The notes beneath the pieces were generated by a model. It saw only the letters and a program-made list of their open reading frames with translations, was not told the origin of the DNA and did not search any database. From Pseudomonas sp. URMO17WK12:I2 (GTDB lineage: Bacteria; Pseudomonadota; Gammaproteobacteria; Pseudomonadales; Pseudomonadaceae), in assembly GCF_003253735.1 (NCBI RefSeq), contig NZ_QKYW01000002.1, positions 210,367 through 274,366 of the forward strand: a DNA stretch of 64,000 nucleotides, read 5' to 3'. Positions 44,321-53,212 of the stretch are shown piece after piece (position 1 is the first letter of the stretch; each line of letters begins with the position of its first letter). The translations under genes were made by a program, and so were the position numbers.

Positions 44321-45477
44321 AACGCCAGACCCTGTTGCTGCTGGCGATCATCCTGCTCGGCCTGAACCTGCGCCCGGTGCTCGCGGCGGTAGGCCCACTG
44401 CTCGACCGCATCCAGCTGGACACCCACCTCGGGCACGTGGGCGCCAGCCTGCTGACCAGCCTGCCGATCGTGATCATGGGCCTCGGCGCCCTGGCGGCCA
44501 CGTTTCTACGTGGGCGCCTCGGCGAGCGACGCGGCATCTGGCTCGGCACCCTGCTGATCGCCCTCGCCTGCCTGGCCCGTGGCCTGTTGCCCAGTGCCAC
44601 GCCGTTGCTGATCAGTGCTCTGCTGGCCGGCGCCGGCATCGCCTTCGTGCAGGCGTTGCTGCCGGGCTTGATCAAAGCGCGCTTCAGCCACGATGCGGGT
44701 CGGCTGATCGGCTTCTACAGCTGCGCGATCATGGGCGGCGCAGCCTTCGGTGCTGCGCTGACGCCCTGGCTCGCGCAGTGGCTGGGCTGGTCGTGGGCAC
44801 TGGCCACCTGGGCTCTGCCGGCCATCGTTGCCTGCCTGGTGTGGAAGCGCGCCGCGCCGGCGGGCGAGCCGACTACAAGCGGCTCGGCGGCACCACTCAA
44901 CCCCTGGCGCTCGCCACGCGCCTGGCTGCTGATGGCCTTCTTCGGGGTCGGCACCGCCGGTTATACGCTGGTGCTGGCCTGGCTGCCGCCCTACTACACC
45001 TCGCTGGGCTGGAGCGCCGAGTCCAGCGGCCTGCTGCTGGCCGCCCTGACCCTCTGTGAAGTAGCCGCCGGCCTATTGGCCTCGAGCCTGCTGGCGCGCT
45101 GCCCGGATCGCCGCGTGCTCTTGGGTTTCGTGCTGGTGTGCCTGCTGCTCGGGCTGATCGCCCTGGTGTTTGCGCCGCTGGCGCTGGTGGTGCCGATCTG
45201 TGTGCTGATCGGCATCGGTATCGGCGCGCTGTTTCCGCTGTCGCTGGTGGTGGCCCAGGATCACCTCGACGACCCGCGCCAGACCGGCGACCTGCTGGCC
45301 TTCGTGCAGGGCGGTGGCTACCTGATCGCCGCCACCTCGCCGCTGCTCGCCGGGCTGCTGCGCCAATACGCCAACGACCTGCGCCTGAGCTGGCTGATGA
45401 TGGCCGCCGCCACGCTGGTGCTGATGCTCATGGCAACGCGCTTCAAACCGGGCAGCGGGCACTTCCATACCCGCTGA
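44317..45477 (+). CDS. MFS transporter, CynX/NimT family
   Basis: A 386-aa, 12-helix protein. LLLAIILLGLNLRPVLAAVGPLLDRIQ at the N-terminus is the signature of the cyanate/2-nitroimidazole transporter group, and the rest (LGERRGIWLGTLLIALACLARGLLP) fits. The ATG overlaps the EamA stop (ATGA), so the genes are coupled; AGGAG lies upstream. Under probable control of the MarR operator at 43348. Confidence 0.92.
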   Translation: MKRQTLLLLAIILLGLNLRPVLAAVGPLLDRIQLDTHLGHVGASLLTSLPIVIMGLGALAATFLRGRLGERRGIWLGTLLIALACLARGLLPSATPLLISALLAGAGIAFVQALLPGLIKARFSHDAGRLIGFYSCAIMGGAAFGAALTPWLAQWLGWSWALATWALPAIVACLVWKRAAPAGEPTTSGSAAPLNPWRSPRAWLLMAFFGVGTAGYTLVLAWLPPYYTSLGWSAESSGLLLAALTLCEVAAGLLASSLLARCPDRRVLLGFVLVCLLLGLIALVFAPLALVVPICVLIGIGIGALFPLSLVVAQDHLDDPRQTGDLLAFVQGGGYLIAATSPLLAGLLRQYANDLRLSWLMMAAATLVLMLMATRFKPGSGHFHTR

Positions 45478-45481
45478 GGGC

Positions 45482-45606
45482 GTAGGGCGGACTCAGTCAT
45501 GTAGGGCGGACCGGGACGCCGGCCGCTCGTAGCGTCAGCGAACAGTCCGCCATGACGGTGCGCGGCGTACTGCTGCGCGAACGGAACGCCGCCCGGTACG
45601 CCCACA
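45482..45606. repeat. REP-like repeat cluster on the 3' side of the RAYT gene
   Basis: A short truncated unit (GTAGGGCGGACTCAGTCAT, 45482-45500) is followed by a full unit from 45501 that matches 35941-36040. The unit contains GGCGGAC and GTCCGCC arms and ends GAACGGAACGCCGCCC. It flanks the RAYT gene, as REPs do. Confidence 0.8.
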
Positions 45607-45642
45607 TCAAGAATGCGGTAGGCATAATCGCTATGGCCCAGG

Positions 45643-46176
45643 TCAATCGTCATACCGGCCTGCGTCCGTCTCAGGGCCTCCGGCCCAGTCTGGCGGATAG
45701 AGGCCGCATTCGACATACCGGTGAAACGTGGAATAGGGCCAATCGACCACTCGCTGCACCAGGCCATGCTTGAGCGGATTGATGTGGATGTAGTCGAGAT
45801 GACGCCTGAAATCTTCCTCGTCACGAACAAGATGCTCCCAGTAGCGGCGCTGCCAGATACCCCGCTCCCGCCGACGCAGGAGAATCTCCGAACGCCACTC
45901 ATCTGCCGGTATGGCTCGGGAGAAGAGCATCTTGATCAAACGCCAGCGCAGTGCGAAATCCGCCTCGCCTTGCGGCAGTTCGATCAGGCAATGGAAGTGA
46001 TCAGGCAATACCACCCAACCGTGGATCTCGAAAGGGTGCCGTCGCCGCACGACACGCACGGCTTCACGCAGGGTGTCGATGTGGCGCACGAGCAGATCGT
46101 TGCCATGGCGAACACGCAGGGCATGGGTGAAGAAGTAGGTGCCGCCAGGGCTCCAGGCACGGCGATAGTTGGGCAT
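45643..46176 (-). CDS. REP-associated tyrosine transposase (RAYT, Y1 family)
   Basis: A 177-aa single-strand transposase of the IS200/IS605-like RAYT group. The HUH metal motif is HFH in VVLPDHFHCLIELP, and the catalytic Tyr is in DYIHINPLKHGLV. The N-terminal YRRAWSPGGTYFFT is typical of the group. AAGGA lies 8 bases before MPNYRR; longer starts are possible. It is flanked by REP-like repeats at 45482 and 46266, whose relatives are scattered over the window; RAYTs are domesticated enzymes thought to have spread REPs. Confidence 0.93.
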   Translation of the reverse strand: MPNYRRAWSPGGTYFFTHALRVRHGNDLLVRHIDTLREAVRVVRRRHPFEIHGWVVLPDHFHCLIELPQGEADFALRWRLIKMLFSRAIPADEWRSEILLRRRERGIWQRRYWEHLVRDEEDFRRHLDYIHINPLKHGLVQRVVDWPYSTFHRYVECGLYPPDWAGGPETDAGRYDD

Positions 46177-46265
46177 GGGCGTCATCCTTGACGGTTCTAA
46201 CGAGTAGAGCCTAGACCAGGCACGCAAGTCGGTCTCAGAAAGCCAACCAACAGTCTACTCATGCA

Positions 46266-46370
46266 GGCACAAGGCGTACTGCTTCGCGAGTACGCCCTAC
46301 GTCTGCTCATCAGGCCAATCCTACACGTAGGGCGGACTCAGGAGCGAAGCGAACAGTCCGCCATGCCGGC
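46266..46370. repeat. REP-like repeat cluster on the 5' side of the RAYT gene
   Basis: GGCGTACTGCTTCGCGAGTACGCCCTACG (from 46271) is a half unit and hairpin. A second unit at about 46326-46363 has GGCGGACT and AGTCCGCC as perfect 8-bp arms around AGGAGCGAAGCGAAC. Together with the cluster at 45482 it brackets the RAYT gene. Confidence 0.8.
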
Positions 46371-46385
46371 TACGTGGCTGAGGGG

Positions 46386-47477
46386 TCAATGCGCTTCGCG
46401 CAGGTAGGCGACTACCGCGGCCTCGTCGCCGGCGAAGACGATGCGCTCGGCTTTGCTGTCGCGCTGGTAGGCATACATGGGGTCGTAGTACTCACGCAGC
46501 AGCCCGGCGATCCAGTCACGGTGAAAGGCCACGGCGCCGTTGCGCTGCTGGGCGCCGAGGGCGTCGACCATGATCGCCCGCAGGCGCTGGTGGCGTTCGC
46601 CGCCCAGGCGTTTGTGGATGTTGTCCAGGCTCTGCAGCAGGCGCGCGGCGAACAGGTCGAAACCACGCTCCTCACCATTGACGGCGATGAACTCGGCGCA
46701 CAGGTCGATCACGTAGTCACGCAGGATGCGCTCCACGCGCCCCTCGAAGCTGTCTTCCAGCCACACCAGCGGGTAGCCCTGCATGCCCTGGTGCAGGGAC
46801 AGCGGCACGTTGCAGCTGCCGACGATGCGTCCTTCATCTTCGAGCACGAAGCGCTCGATGCCCGCCGCGCGCTTGCGCAAGATGTCCACGGCCAGGGCGT
46901 TCTCGAAATCGATCTGCGCCGGCTGGCCGGTGGCGCGCTTGCCGAAACTGGAGCCCCGATGGTTGGCGTGGCCTTCCAGGTCCAGGGCATCGGGCAGCTG
47001 GGCCAGCACATCGGTCTTGCCGGTGCCGGTCATGCCGCCGACCACCACGAAGCGGCACTGCGCCACGGCTTCTTCCAGGGTATCGAGCAGAAAGGTGCGC
47101 ATCGCCTTGTAGCCGCCGGTGATGCGCGGGTAGTCGATGCCTGCTTCATGCAACCACTGCTGGACGATCTGCGAGCGCAAGCCGCCGCGAAAGCAGTACA
47201 GGTAGCCGTTCGGATTGGCGCGGGCGAAGGCCGCCCAGGCCGCGACCCGATGGGCCTTGGTCTCGCCGCCGACCAGCTGGTGACCTAGCTTGATGGCAGC
47301 GTCCTGGCCGTGCTGCTTGTAGCAGGTGCCGACCTTCTGGCGCTCCAGGTCGGTCATCAGCGGCAGGTTGACCACGCCGGGGAACGCGCCCTTGGTGAAT
47401 TCCACCGGTGCGCGGGTATCCATCATCGGTACGCCGTCGAGGAACAGGGTACGGAAGTCGCGGGCATCCTCGCGCAT
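46386..47477 (-). CDS. mnmH: tRNA 2-selenouridine synthase (SelU/MnmH)
   Basis: A 363-aa cytoplasmic enzyme that converts 5-methylaminomethyl-2-thiouridine at the tRNA wobble position to 2-selenouridine with selenophosphate. The N-terminal rhodanese domain has Cys-95 in [10 protein letters not shown], and the P-loop is GMTGTGKT (148-155). The start overlaps the selD stop by one base (TGATG), so selD and mnmH are translationally coupled. Stop codon lies near the REP cluster. An apparent longer frame upstream is a shadow of selD. Confidence 0.95.
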   Translation of the reverse strand: MREDARDFRTLFLDGVPMMDTRAPVEFTKGAFPGVVNLPLMTDLERQKVGTCYKQHGQDAAIKLGHQLVGGETKAHRVAAWAAFARANPNGYLYCFRGGLRSQIVQQWLHEAGIDYPRITGGYKAMRTFLLDTLEEAVAQCRFVVVGGMTGTGKTDVLAQLPDALDLEGHANHRGSSFGKRATGQPAQIDFENALAVDILRKRAAGIERFVLEDEGRIVGSCNVPLSLHQGMQGYPLVWLEDSFEGRVERILRDYVIDLCAEFIAVNGEERGFDLFAARLLQSLDNIHKRLGGERHQRLRAIMVDALGAQQRNGAVAFHRDWIAGLLREYYDPMYAYQRDSKAERIVFAGDEAAVVAYLREAH

Positions 47478-48511
47478 CAGAACACCTCGACGGCGTGACG
47501 CTGTCGCTCCACCAGCACGCCGATGGGTGCCAGGTGCAGGCCCAGTTCGGCGGCCACGGCAAGAAACTCGTCCTGGCCCGCTTCGCTGACGGCGATCAGC
47601 AGGCCGCCGCTGGTCTGCGGGTCGCACAACAGGTCGCGCTGCTCGTCGCTGAGCGCCTCGATGCGCTCGCCATAGCTGTCGAAGTTGCGCAGCGTGCCAC
47701 CCGGCACACAGCCCTCGGCCAGGTAGTGTTCGACGCCCGGCAGACGCGGCACCGCCGCGTAATCCACACGGGCGCTGAGCCCGGCACCGTCGGCCATTTC
47801 CACCAGATGGCCGAGCAGGCCGAAGCCGGTGACGTCGGTCATGGCGTTGACGCCGGCCAGCTTGCCAAAGCGGCTGCCCGGCTTGTTCAGGGTGCACATC
47901 CAGTCGCGGGCCAGGCCGACATCCTCGGCGCGCAGCTTGGCCTTCTTCTCCGCGGTGGTGAGGATGCCGATGCCCAGGGGCTTGGTCAGGTACAGGGTGT
48001 CGCCGGCCCTGGCGGTGTCGTTGCGCTTCATGTGCTGCTTGTTCACCACGCCGGTCACCGCCAGGCCGAAGATCGGCTCGGGGGCGTCGATGGAGTGCCC
48101 GCCGGCCAGGGGGATACCGGCAGCGTCGCAAACCGCGCGGCCGCCACGAATCACTTCGCGGGCAACCTCCGGCGGCAGCAGATTGACCGGCCAGCCAAGG
48201 ATGGCGATGGCCATCAGCGGGTCGCCGCCCATGGCGTAGATGTCGCTGATCGCGTTGGTGGCGGCGATGCGGCCGAAGTCGAACGGGTCATCGACGATGG
48301 GCATGAAGAAGTCGGTGGTCGACACCACGCCACGCTCGTCATCGAGGGCGTACACCGCCGCATCGTCACGCGAGGCGTTGCCGACCCACAGCTTGGGGTC
48401 GAGGTTCTGCGCACCGCTGCCCGCCAGGATCACCTCCAGCACCTTGGGGGAAATCTTGCAGCCGCAGCCGGCACCGTGGCTGTACTGGGTCAGGCGGATC
48501 GGCTCACTCAT
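47477..48511 (-). CDS. selD: Selenide, water dikinase (selenophosphate synthetase)
   Basis: A 344-aa enzyme forming selenophosphate from selenide and ATP, the selenium donor for MnmH. The active-site region SHGAGCGCK has catalytic Cys-16 (not selenocysteine) and Lys-19; the AIRS-type ATP-binding domains follow. It is the first gene of the selD-mnmH operon, and the divergent neighbour is a putative selenate uptake system. A large hairpin lies in its upstream region at 48553-48627. No selA/selB genes are in the window, so selenouridine in tRNA is the only use seen here. Confidence 0.96.
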   Translation of the reverse strand: MSEPIRLTQYSHGAGCGCKISPKVLEVILAGSGAQNLDPKLWVGNASRDDAAVYALDDERGVVSTTDFFMPIVDDPFDFGRIAATNAISDIYAMGGDPLMAIAILGWPVNLLPPEVAREVIRGGRAVCDAAGIPLAGGHSIDAPEPIFGLAVTGVVNKQHMKRNDTARAGDTLYLTKPLGIGILTTAEKKAKLRAEDVGLARDWMCTLNKPGSRFGKLAGVNAMTDVTGFGLLGHLVEMADGAGLSARVDYAAVPRLPGVEHYLAEGCVPGGTLRNFDSYGERIEALSDEQRDLLCDPQTSGGLLIAVSEAGQDEFLAVAAELGLHLAPIGVLVERQRHAVEVF

Positions 48512-48552
48512 GGCAACGCTCTCGTCAACGGGAAAACAGGCAGCGGATTATA

Positions 48553-48627
48553 GGGGCTGTGGCCATTTCATTCACGGCCGCGCGTCCCCGGGACGTCCAG
48601 CTTGGGCGATGAAACGACCACAGCCCC
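48553..48627. repeat. Long imperfect inverted repeat between selD and the selenate transporter
   Basis: GGGGCTGTGG...TTTCAT (48553-48571) pairs with ATGAAA...CCACAGCCCC (48609-48627) with two mismatches over 19 positions, around a GC-rich 37-base centre. It could be a leader hairpin of selD, a bidirectional element or a dispersed repeat. Confidence 0.5.
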
Positions 48628-48746
48628 CCGGCAAAGCTGGTCTTTCTCGCACCGCCTCCTATAATCGCCGCGCTCACTACTGTTCCCTTGCAGCGCCGGC
48701 CATGGCGCCTGCTGCCGCTTTTTCCGCCATTGAACCGGAGAACTCC

Positions 48747-49598
48747 ATGCTCAAGCGCACCCTGTCGCTGGTCGTAGGCCTTGCCCTGTCCGCCGCCGCC
48801 CTCACCGCCCATGCCGCCGAAACCCTGCGCGTCTCGGCGATTCCCGATGAAGCCCCCACCGAGCTGCTGCGCAAGTTCAAGCCACTGGGCGCCTACCTGG
48901 AGCAGCAGCTGGGCATGAAGGTCGAGTTCGTGCCGGTGGCCGACTACCCGGCGGTGGTCGAGGCGCTGGCCACCGATCGCCTGGACATGGCCTGGCTGGG
49001 CGGTTTCACCTTCGTGCAGGTGAACCTCAAGACCGGTAACGCGATGCCCCTGGTGCAGCGCGAACAGGACGCTGCCTTCACCAGCACCTTCATCAGCGCC
49101 GACCCGCAGGTCAAATCGCTCAAGGACCTGAAGGGCAAGACCTTCGCCTTCGGCTCGATTTCCTCCACTTCCGGCAGCCTGATGCCGCGCTACTTCATGC
49201 TGCAGGACGGCATCAAGCCGGAAAGCTACTTCAGCCGAGTCGCCTACTCCGGCGCCCACGACGCCACTGCCGCCTGGGTGCAGGCCGGCAAGGTCGACGC
49301 CGGTGTGCTGAACTCCAGCGTGTGGGACAAACTGGCCAAGAGCGGCAAGGTCGACACCAGCAAGGTCAAGGTCTTCGCCACCACGCCGACCTACTTCGAC
49401 TACAACTGGACGGTGCGCGGCACCCTCGACCCGGCGCTGGCCGAGAAGATCAAGCAGGCGTTCCTGGCCCTCGACCCGGCCAACCCGGAGCACAAGGCGA
49501 TTCTCGACCTGCAGGCGGCCAGCCGCTTCATCGAGACCAAGCCTGAAAACTACAAGGGCATCGAAGAGGCTGCCCGCGCTGCCGACCTGCTGAAATGA
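48747..49598 (+). CDS. Putative selenate ABC transporter, periplasmic binding protein
   Basis: A 283-aa PhnD-like substrate-binding protein with a signal peptide ([23 protein letters not shown], cleavage before AET). The mature part has [41 protein letters not shown] and [17 protein letters not shown], features of the oxyanion-binding PhnD branch. In Pseudomonas this branch next to selD is annotated as putative selenate binding; the link is positional and not biochemically shown here. GGAG precedes the ATG. First gene of a four-gene operon. Confidence 0.88.
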   Translation: MLKRTLSLVVGLALSAAALTAHAAETLRVSAIPDEAPTELLRKFKPLGAYLEQQLGMKVEFVPVADYPAVVEALATDRLDMAWLGGFTFVQVNLKTGNAMPLVQREQDAAFTSTFISADPQVKSLKDLKGKTFAFGSISSTSGSLMPRYFMLQDGIKPESYFSRVAYSGAHDATAAWVQAGKVDAGVLNSSVWDKLAKSGKVDTSKVKVFATTPTYFDYNWTVRGTLDPALAEKIKQAFLALDPANPEHKAILDLQAASRFIETKPENYKGIEEAARAADLLK

Positions 49599-50392
49599 GC
49601 CTGCGCCTGAGCGCCGTCGGGCTCACGCACGGCAATGGCGTACAGGCGCTGCAGGGCATCGACCTGAGCGTCGCACAGGGCGAGCGGGTGGCGATCATCG
49701 GTCCGTCCGGCGCCGGCAAGTCGAGCCTGCTCAACCTGCTGGCCACCGCCCTTTCGCCCAGCGAAGGCGAGCTGCAGGTGCTGGGCGAGCGCCCGTGGCA
49801 GCTGCCCGGCCGCCAGCGCCAACGCCTGCGCACGCGCATCGGCCTGATCCACCAGGCGCCGCCCCTGCCGCTGCGCCAGCGGGTGGTCACCGCCGTGCTG
49901 GCCGGGCGCCTCGGCCAGTGGGGCCTGGCCAGAAGTTTGGTCAACCTGCTGCACCCACTGGACATTCCCGGCGCTCGTGCGCAGCTGGACAAGCTGGACC
50001 TGGGCGACAAGCTGTTCGCCCGCTGCGGGCAACTTTCCGGTGGTCAATTGCAGCGCGTCGGCATCGCCCGCGCCCTGTATCAGGCCCCGCAACTGCTGCT
50101 CGCCGACGAGCCGGTCTCGGCCATGGACCCGCGCCTGGCCGATCACACCCTGTCGCTGCTGGTCAGCCATGCCGAAGCCGGCGGGGTGACCCTGGTCGCC
50201 AGCCTGCACACGGTGGAACTGGCCCTGGCGCACTTTCCACGCATCGTCGGCGTGCGTGACGGGCGCATCGCCTTCGACCTGCCGGCCAGCGAAGTCGACC
50301 CCGAACGTCTGCAGGCGCTGTACGCCAACGAACAGCTGAGCCCGGCCCGCGTTACCGAGCCTACGCCGGGTGCCTGGGCTGCGCGATGCTGA
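49595..50392 (+). CDS. Putative selenate ABC transporter, ATP-binding protein
   Basis: A 265-aa ABC ATPase of the PhnC type: Walker [10 protein letters not shown] (about residues 36-44), Q-loop IHQAPP, signature LSGGQLQR and Walker B LLLADEP. Start overlaps the binding-protein stop (ATGA) and the 3' end overlaps the first permease gene. It energises uptake together with the two permeases that follow. Confidence 0.93.
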   Translation: MSLRLSAVGLTHGNGVQALQGIDLSVAQGERVAIIGPSGAGKSSLLNLLATALSPSEGELQVLGERPWQLPGRQRQRLRTRIGLIHQAPPLPLRQRVVTAVLAGRLGQWGLARSLVNLLHPLDIPGARAQLDKLDLGDKLFARCGQLSGGQLQRVGIARALYQAPQLLLADEPVSAMDPRLADHTLSLLVSHAEAGGVTLVASLHTVELALAHFPRIVGVRDGRIAFDLPASEVDPERLQALYANEQLSPARVTEPTPGAWAARC

Positions 50393-51213
50393 GCCACGCT
50401 CACCGCGACCCCGCTGCCCTGCCGCGCCTGGCGTTCGCGCTGCTGGCCATTGCCCTGCTATGGCCGGGCATGCAGCTTGCCGAGCTTGACCTGGGCGTGC
50501 TGCTGCACCCGGACAGCGCCCAGTCCATGGGCGGCTTCCTCAAGGATTTCTGGCCGCCGGCCCACGACGAGGACTTCCTCACCCTGCTGCTGGATGCCAC
50601 CCTGCAGACCCTGGCCATCGCCACCGCCGGCATGGCCCTGGCACTGCTGCTGGCGGTGCCGGCGAGCCTGCTGGCCAGCCGCGCACTGTCGCTCTCGGCA
50701 GCCTCGCGCGGTGGCCAACCGAGTATGTTGGGCCGGTGGCTGCGCTGGCCGGTGCGCGGTGCGCTGATCGTACTGCGCAGCGTGCCGGAAATCGTCTGGG
50801 CGCTATTGTTCGTGCGCGCCGTTGGCCTGGGGCCGACCGCCGGGGTGCTGGCCATCGCCATCACCTACGCGGGCATGCTCGGCAAGGTCTACGCGGAAAT
50901 CTTCGAATCGGTGGACCAACGCCCCGTGCACGCCCTGCTGCACAGCGGCAGCGGGCGTCTGGCCGCCTTCGCCTACGGCGTGCTGCCGGCCGCCGCGGCG
51001 GAGCTGACCTCCTACACGGTGTACCGCTGGGAATGCGCGGTGCGCGCCTCGGTGGTGATGGGCTTCGTCGGCGCCGGTGGTCTAGGCCAGCAGATCGACC
51101 TGTCGATGCGCATGTTCGCCGGCGCCGAAGTGGCCAGCATGTTGCTGACTTTCCTGCTGCTGGTGCTGCTGGCTGATCAACTGAGCCGCCTGCTGCGCGC
51201 GAGGTTCACATGA
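50386..51213 (+). CDS. Putative selenate ABC transporter, permease 1
   Basis: A 275-aa PhnE-like permease with about six helices. The cytoplasmic coupling loop reads [24 protein letters not shown], and the helix before it carries ELTSYTVYR. It overlaps the ATPase gene by seven bases and the second permease gene by four, showing a single polycistronic unit. Confidence 0.92.
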   Translation: MLSHAHRDPAALPRLAFALLAIALLWPGMQLAELDLGVLLHPDSAQSMGGFLKDFWPPAHDEDFLTLLLDATLQTLAIATAGMALALLLAVPASLLASRALSLSAASRGGQPSMLGRWLRWPVRGALIVLRSVPEIVWALLFVRAVGLGPTAGVLAIAITYAGMLGKVYAEIFESVDQRPVHALLHSGSGRLAAFAYGVLPAAAAELTSYTVYRWECAVRASVVMGFVGAGGLGQQIDLSMRMFAGAEVASMLLTFLLLVLLADQLSRLLRARFT

Positions 51214-51977
51214 GGCGCCTGGGCAACCTGCTGCTCCTGCTGGGCATCGCCGCGGCGGTGGCCGGCTCGTTCGTTTATCTGGGGCTGGACCTGGCCGGCC
51301 TGTTCGGCGCCGACAGCCTTGGGCAGATGGGCAGCTACGCGGCGCGCTTTCTCGATCCTGATTTCAGCGCCAGCCACCTGCAGGCCACCGCTCACGGCGC
51401 CCTGGAGACTCTGGCCATGTCGGCCGTGGGTACCTTGCTCGCCGCCGTGCTCGGTTTGCTGCTGGCCCTGCCCGCTGCCGGTCGCTTGGGCGCCCTCGCC
51501 CAGGCTGCCACGCGGCTGCTGCTCAACGCCCTGCGCGCGATTCCCGAACTGGTGTGGGCGGTCCTGATGGTACTGGCTGCCGGCCTGGGGCCGAATGCCG
51601 GCACTCTGGCGCTGGCGCTGCACACCGCTGGCGTGCTCGGCCGGCTGTTCGCCGAGGCACTGGAGAATACTCCGCCGGAGCCGGCCAATGCCATTCGCCT
51701 GCAGGGAGGCGGCGCCTGGGCCGCGTTCTGCTATGGCACCCTGCCGGCGCTGTGGCCGCAATTGCTGGCCTACAGCCTGTACCGCTGGGAGAACAACATC
51801 CGCATGGCGGCGATCATGGGCTTCGTCGGCGCCGGCGGTTTGGGGCAGATGCTCTACGTCAGCCTGAGCCTGTTTCAGGAAGCCCAGGCCGCCACGGTGA
51901 TCCTCGCCATGTTGCTGCTGGTGCTGGCGGTGGACGCCTTCAGCGGCTGGACGCGGCAGCGCTGGGTGCGCAATTAA
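51210..51977 (+). CDS. Putative selenate ABC transporter, permease 2
   Basis: A 255-aa PhnE-like permease, paralogous to permease 1 (shared RSVPE/RAIPE-LVWA and [24 protein letters not shown] loops), so the transporter is probably a heterodimer. It ends the operon. The gene that follows, uvsE, starts 66 bases later and might be read through but has an unrelated function. Confidence 0.92.
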   Translation: MRRLGNLLLLLGIAAAVAGSFVYLGLDLAGLFGADSLGQMGSYAARFLDPDFSASHLQATAHGALETLAMSAVGTLLAAVLGLLLALPAAGRLGALAQAATRLLLNALRAIPELVWAVLMVLAAGLGPNAGTLALALHTAGVLGRLFAEALENTPPEPANAIRLQGGGAWAAFCYGTLPALWPQLLAYSLYRWENNIRMAAIMGFVGAGGLGQMLYVSLSLFQEAQAATVILAMLLLVLAVDAFSGWTRQRWVRN

Positions 51978-52043
51978 TCCGGGAGCGCCGGCGCGCTAGC
52001 CGTGGTCTGAAACTGCCTGCACAGCTGATTCCGAGACCCGTCC

Positions 52044-53069
52044 ATGTCCGTACCCCGCATTGGCTTCGCCTGCCAGTACCGCCACCCCGACCGCAGCCTG
52101 CCAGCCGGCGAGCTGAAGATCATCGAGGCGGCCTTCAATCCGCGCACCACCATCCTGCGCTGGATGGACAGCGTCAGCCGGGCGGTGGCCTACGCCAAGC
52201 TGACCGAGATCGTCGAGCACAACCTGCAGGCCCAGCTGCGTCTGCTCGCCTACGTGGTCACCCTGCCCGAGCCGCTGCAGATGCTGCGCCTGAGCAGCGA
52301 CCTGCTGCCGTTCTACAGCCACCCCAAGGTCGCCGCCTTCTATCAGCGGCCCGAAATGGAGCAACGCCTGATCGACGGCTTCGCAGCCATCGGCGAAGTG
52401 GCGCGTGCAGCCAACATTCGCCTGTCCATGCACCCCGGCCAGTATTGCGTGCTGGGCTCGGATCGCCCCGACGTGGTGGAGAACAGCCTCGCCGAGTTCG
52501 AGTACCACGCCGACATGATCCGCATGATGGGTTACGGGCGCACCTTTCAGGACTTCAAGTGCAACCTGCATATTGCCGGCAAGCTGGGTGGCGATGGCGT
52601 TCGCGCGGTGTGGCCGCGGCTGTCCCATGAGGCGCGGCAGTGCATCACCTTCGAGAACGACGAGAAGACCTACGGCGTCGACCACTGCCTGGCCCTGGCC
52701 GATCTCGCCCCTGTGGTGCTCGACGTGCATCACTGCTGGATTCACGAGGACGACTACATCGACCCGCACAGCGAGCGCGTGGCGCGGATCATCGACAGCT
52801 GGCGCGGTGTACGCCCGACCATGCACCTGTCGCAACCTCAGGAGCGGTTGCAGGAACTGGGGCTGAACGCCGAACGGAAAATGGAAATGCCCGAGGTGCT
52901 GAAAGTCGCACCGAAGCGCGAGCTGTACGGCCACAGCGCGCGCATGTGGAACCACTGGACCAACGGGTACGTGCTGCAGTTTCTCGATCGCTTCGACATC
53001 ATGTTCGAAGCCAAGGACAAGAACGTGGCGACTATCGAGTTTTACGAGCGCTATCTGAAAGACGCCTGA
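52044..53069 (+). CDS. uvsE: UV damage endonuclease UvsE (UVDE)
   Basis: A 341-aa DNA repair endonuclease of the TIM-barrel UVDE family. RIGFACQYRHPDRSL opens the barrel, and metal-ligand segments are LSMHPGQYCVLGS, FENDEKTYG, VVLDVHHCWIHEDD and PTMHLS. UvsE nicks DNA 5' to pyrimidine dimers and other photoproducts, offering an alternative to UvrABC. Present in some Pseudomonas, absent from others. No partner gene adjacent. Confidence 0.93.
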   Translation: MSVPRIGFACQYRHPDRSLPAGELKIIEAAFNPRTTILRWMDSVSRAVAYAKLTEIVEHNLQAQLRLLAYVVTLPEPLQMLRLSSDLLPFYSHPKVAAFYQRPEMEQRLIDGFAAIGEVARAANIRLSMHPGQYCVLGSDRPDVVENSLAEFEYHADMIRMMGYGRTFQDFKCNLHIAGKLGGDGVRAVWPRLSHEARQCITFENDEKTYGVDHCLALADLAPVVLDVHHCWIHEDDYIDPHSERVARIIDSWRGVRPTMHLSQPQERLQELGLNAERKMEMPEVLKVAPKRELYGHSARMWNHWTNGYVLQFLDRFDIMFEAKDKNVATIEFYERYLKDA

Positions 53070-53073
53070 CTTG

Positions 53074-53142
53074 TAGCCTGGGTCGAGCGCAGCGACACCC
53101 GGGAAGTGCCCTGGGTATCGCTTCGCTCAATGCCAGGCTATG
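53074..53142. repeat. Intergenic inverted repeat, TAGCCTGGGTCGAGCGCAGCG type
   Basis: GTAGCCTGGGTCGAGCGCAG ... CTTCGCTCAATGCCAGGCTA forms a long imperfect hairpin. The same plan recurs at 55231-55296 (GTAGCCGGGGTCGAGCGCAG ... GCGCTCAACCAGGCTAC), so it is a second dispersed repeat family distinct from the GTAGGGCGGA one. Confidence 0.75.
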
Positions 53143-53171
53143 GGCATCGAACAACTCGATAGCCACAACGC

Positions 53172-53198
53172 AAAAGGCCCTGCAGTGCAGGGCCTTTT
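53172..53198. terminator. Bidirectional terminator between uvsE and fadD1
   Basis: AAAAGGCCCTGCA (53172-53184) and TGCAGGGCCTTTT (53186-53198) form a perfect 13-bp stem around a single G. Flanking A- and T-runs make it effective for both convergent genes. Confidence 0.85.
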
Positions 53199-53212
53199 GT
53201 ACATCGCGACGC

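Noticed and set aside
46266..46370. Repeated short units near the RAYT gene considered as a CRISPR array
   Set aside because: Units are irregularly spaced inverted repeats with no regular repeat-spacer pattern and no cas genes nearby.
46386..48131. A 581-codon frame suggesting a selD-mnmH fusion
   Set aside because: The upstream part is out of frame with selD and reads as Arg-rich noise. The true mnmH start overlaps the selD stop by one base.
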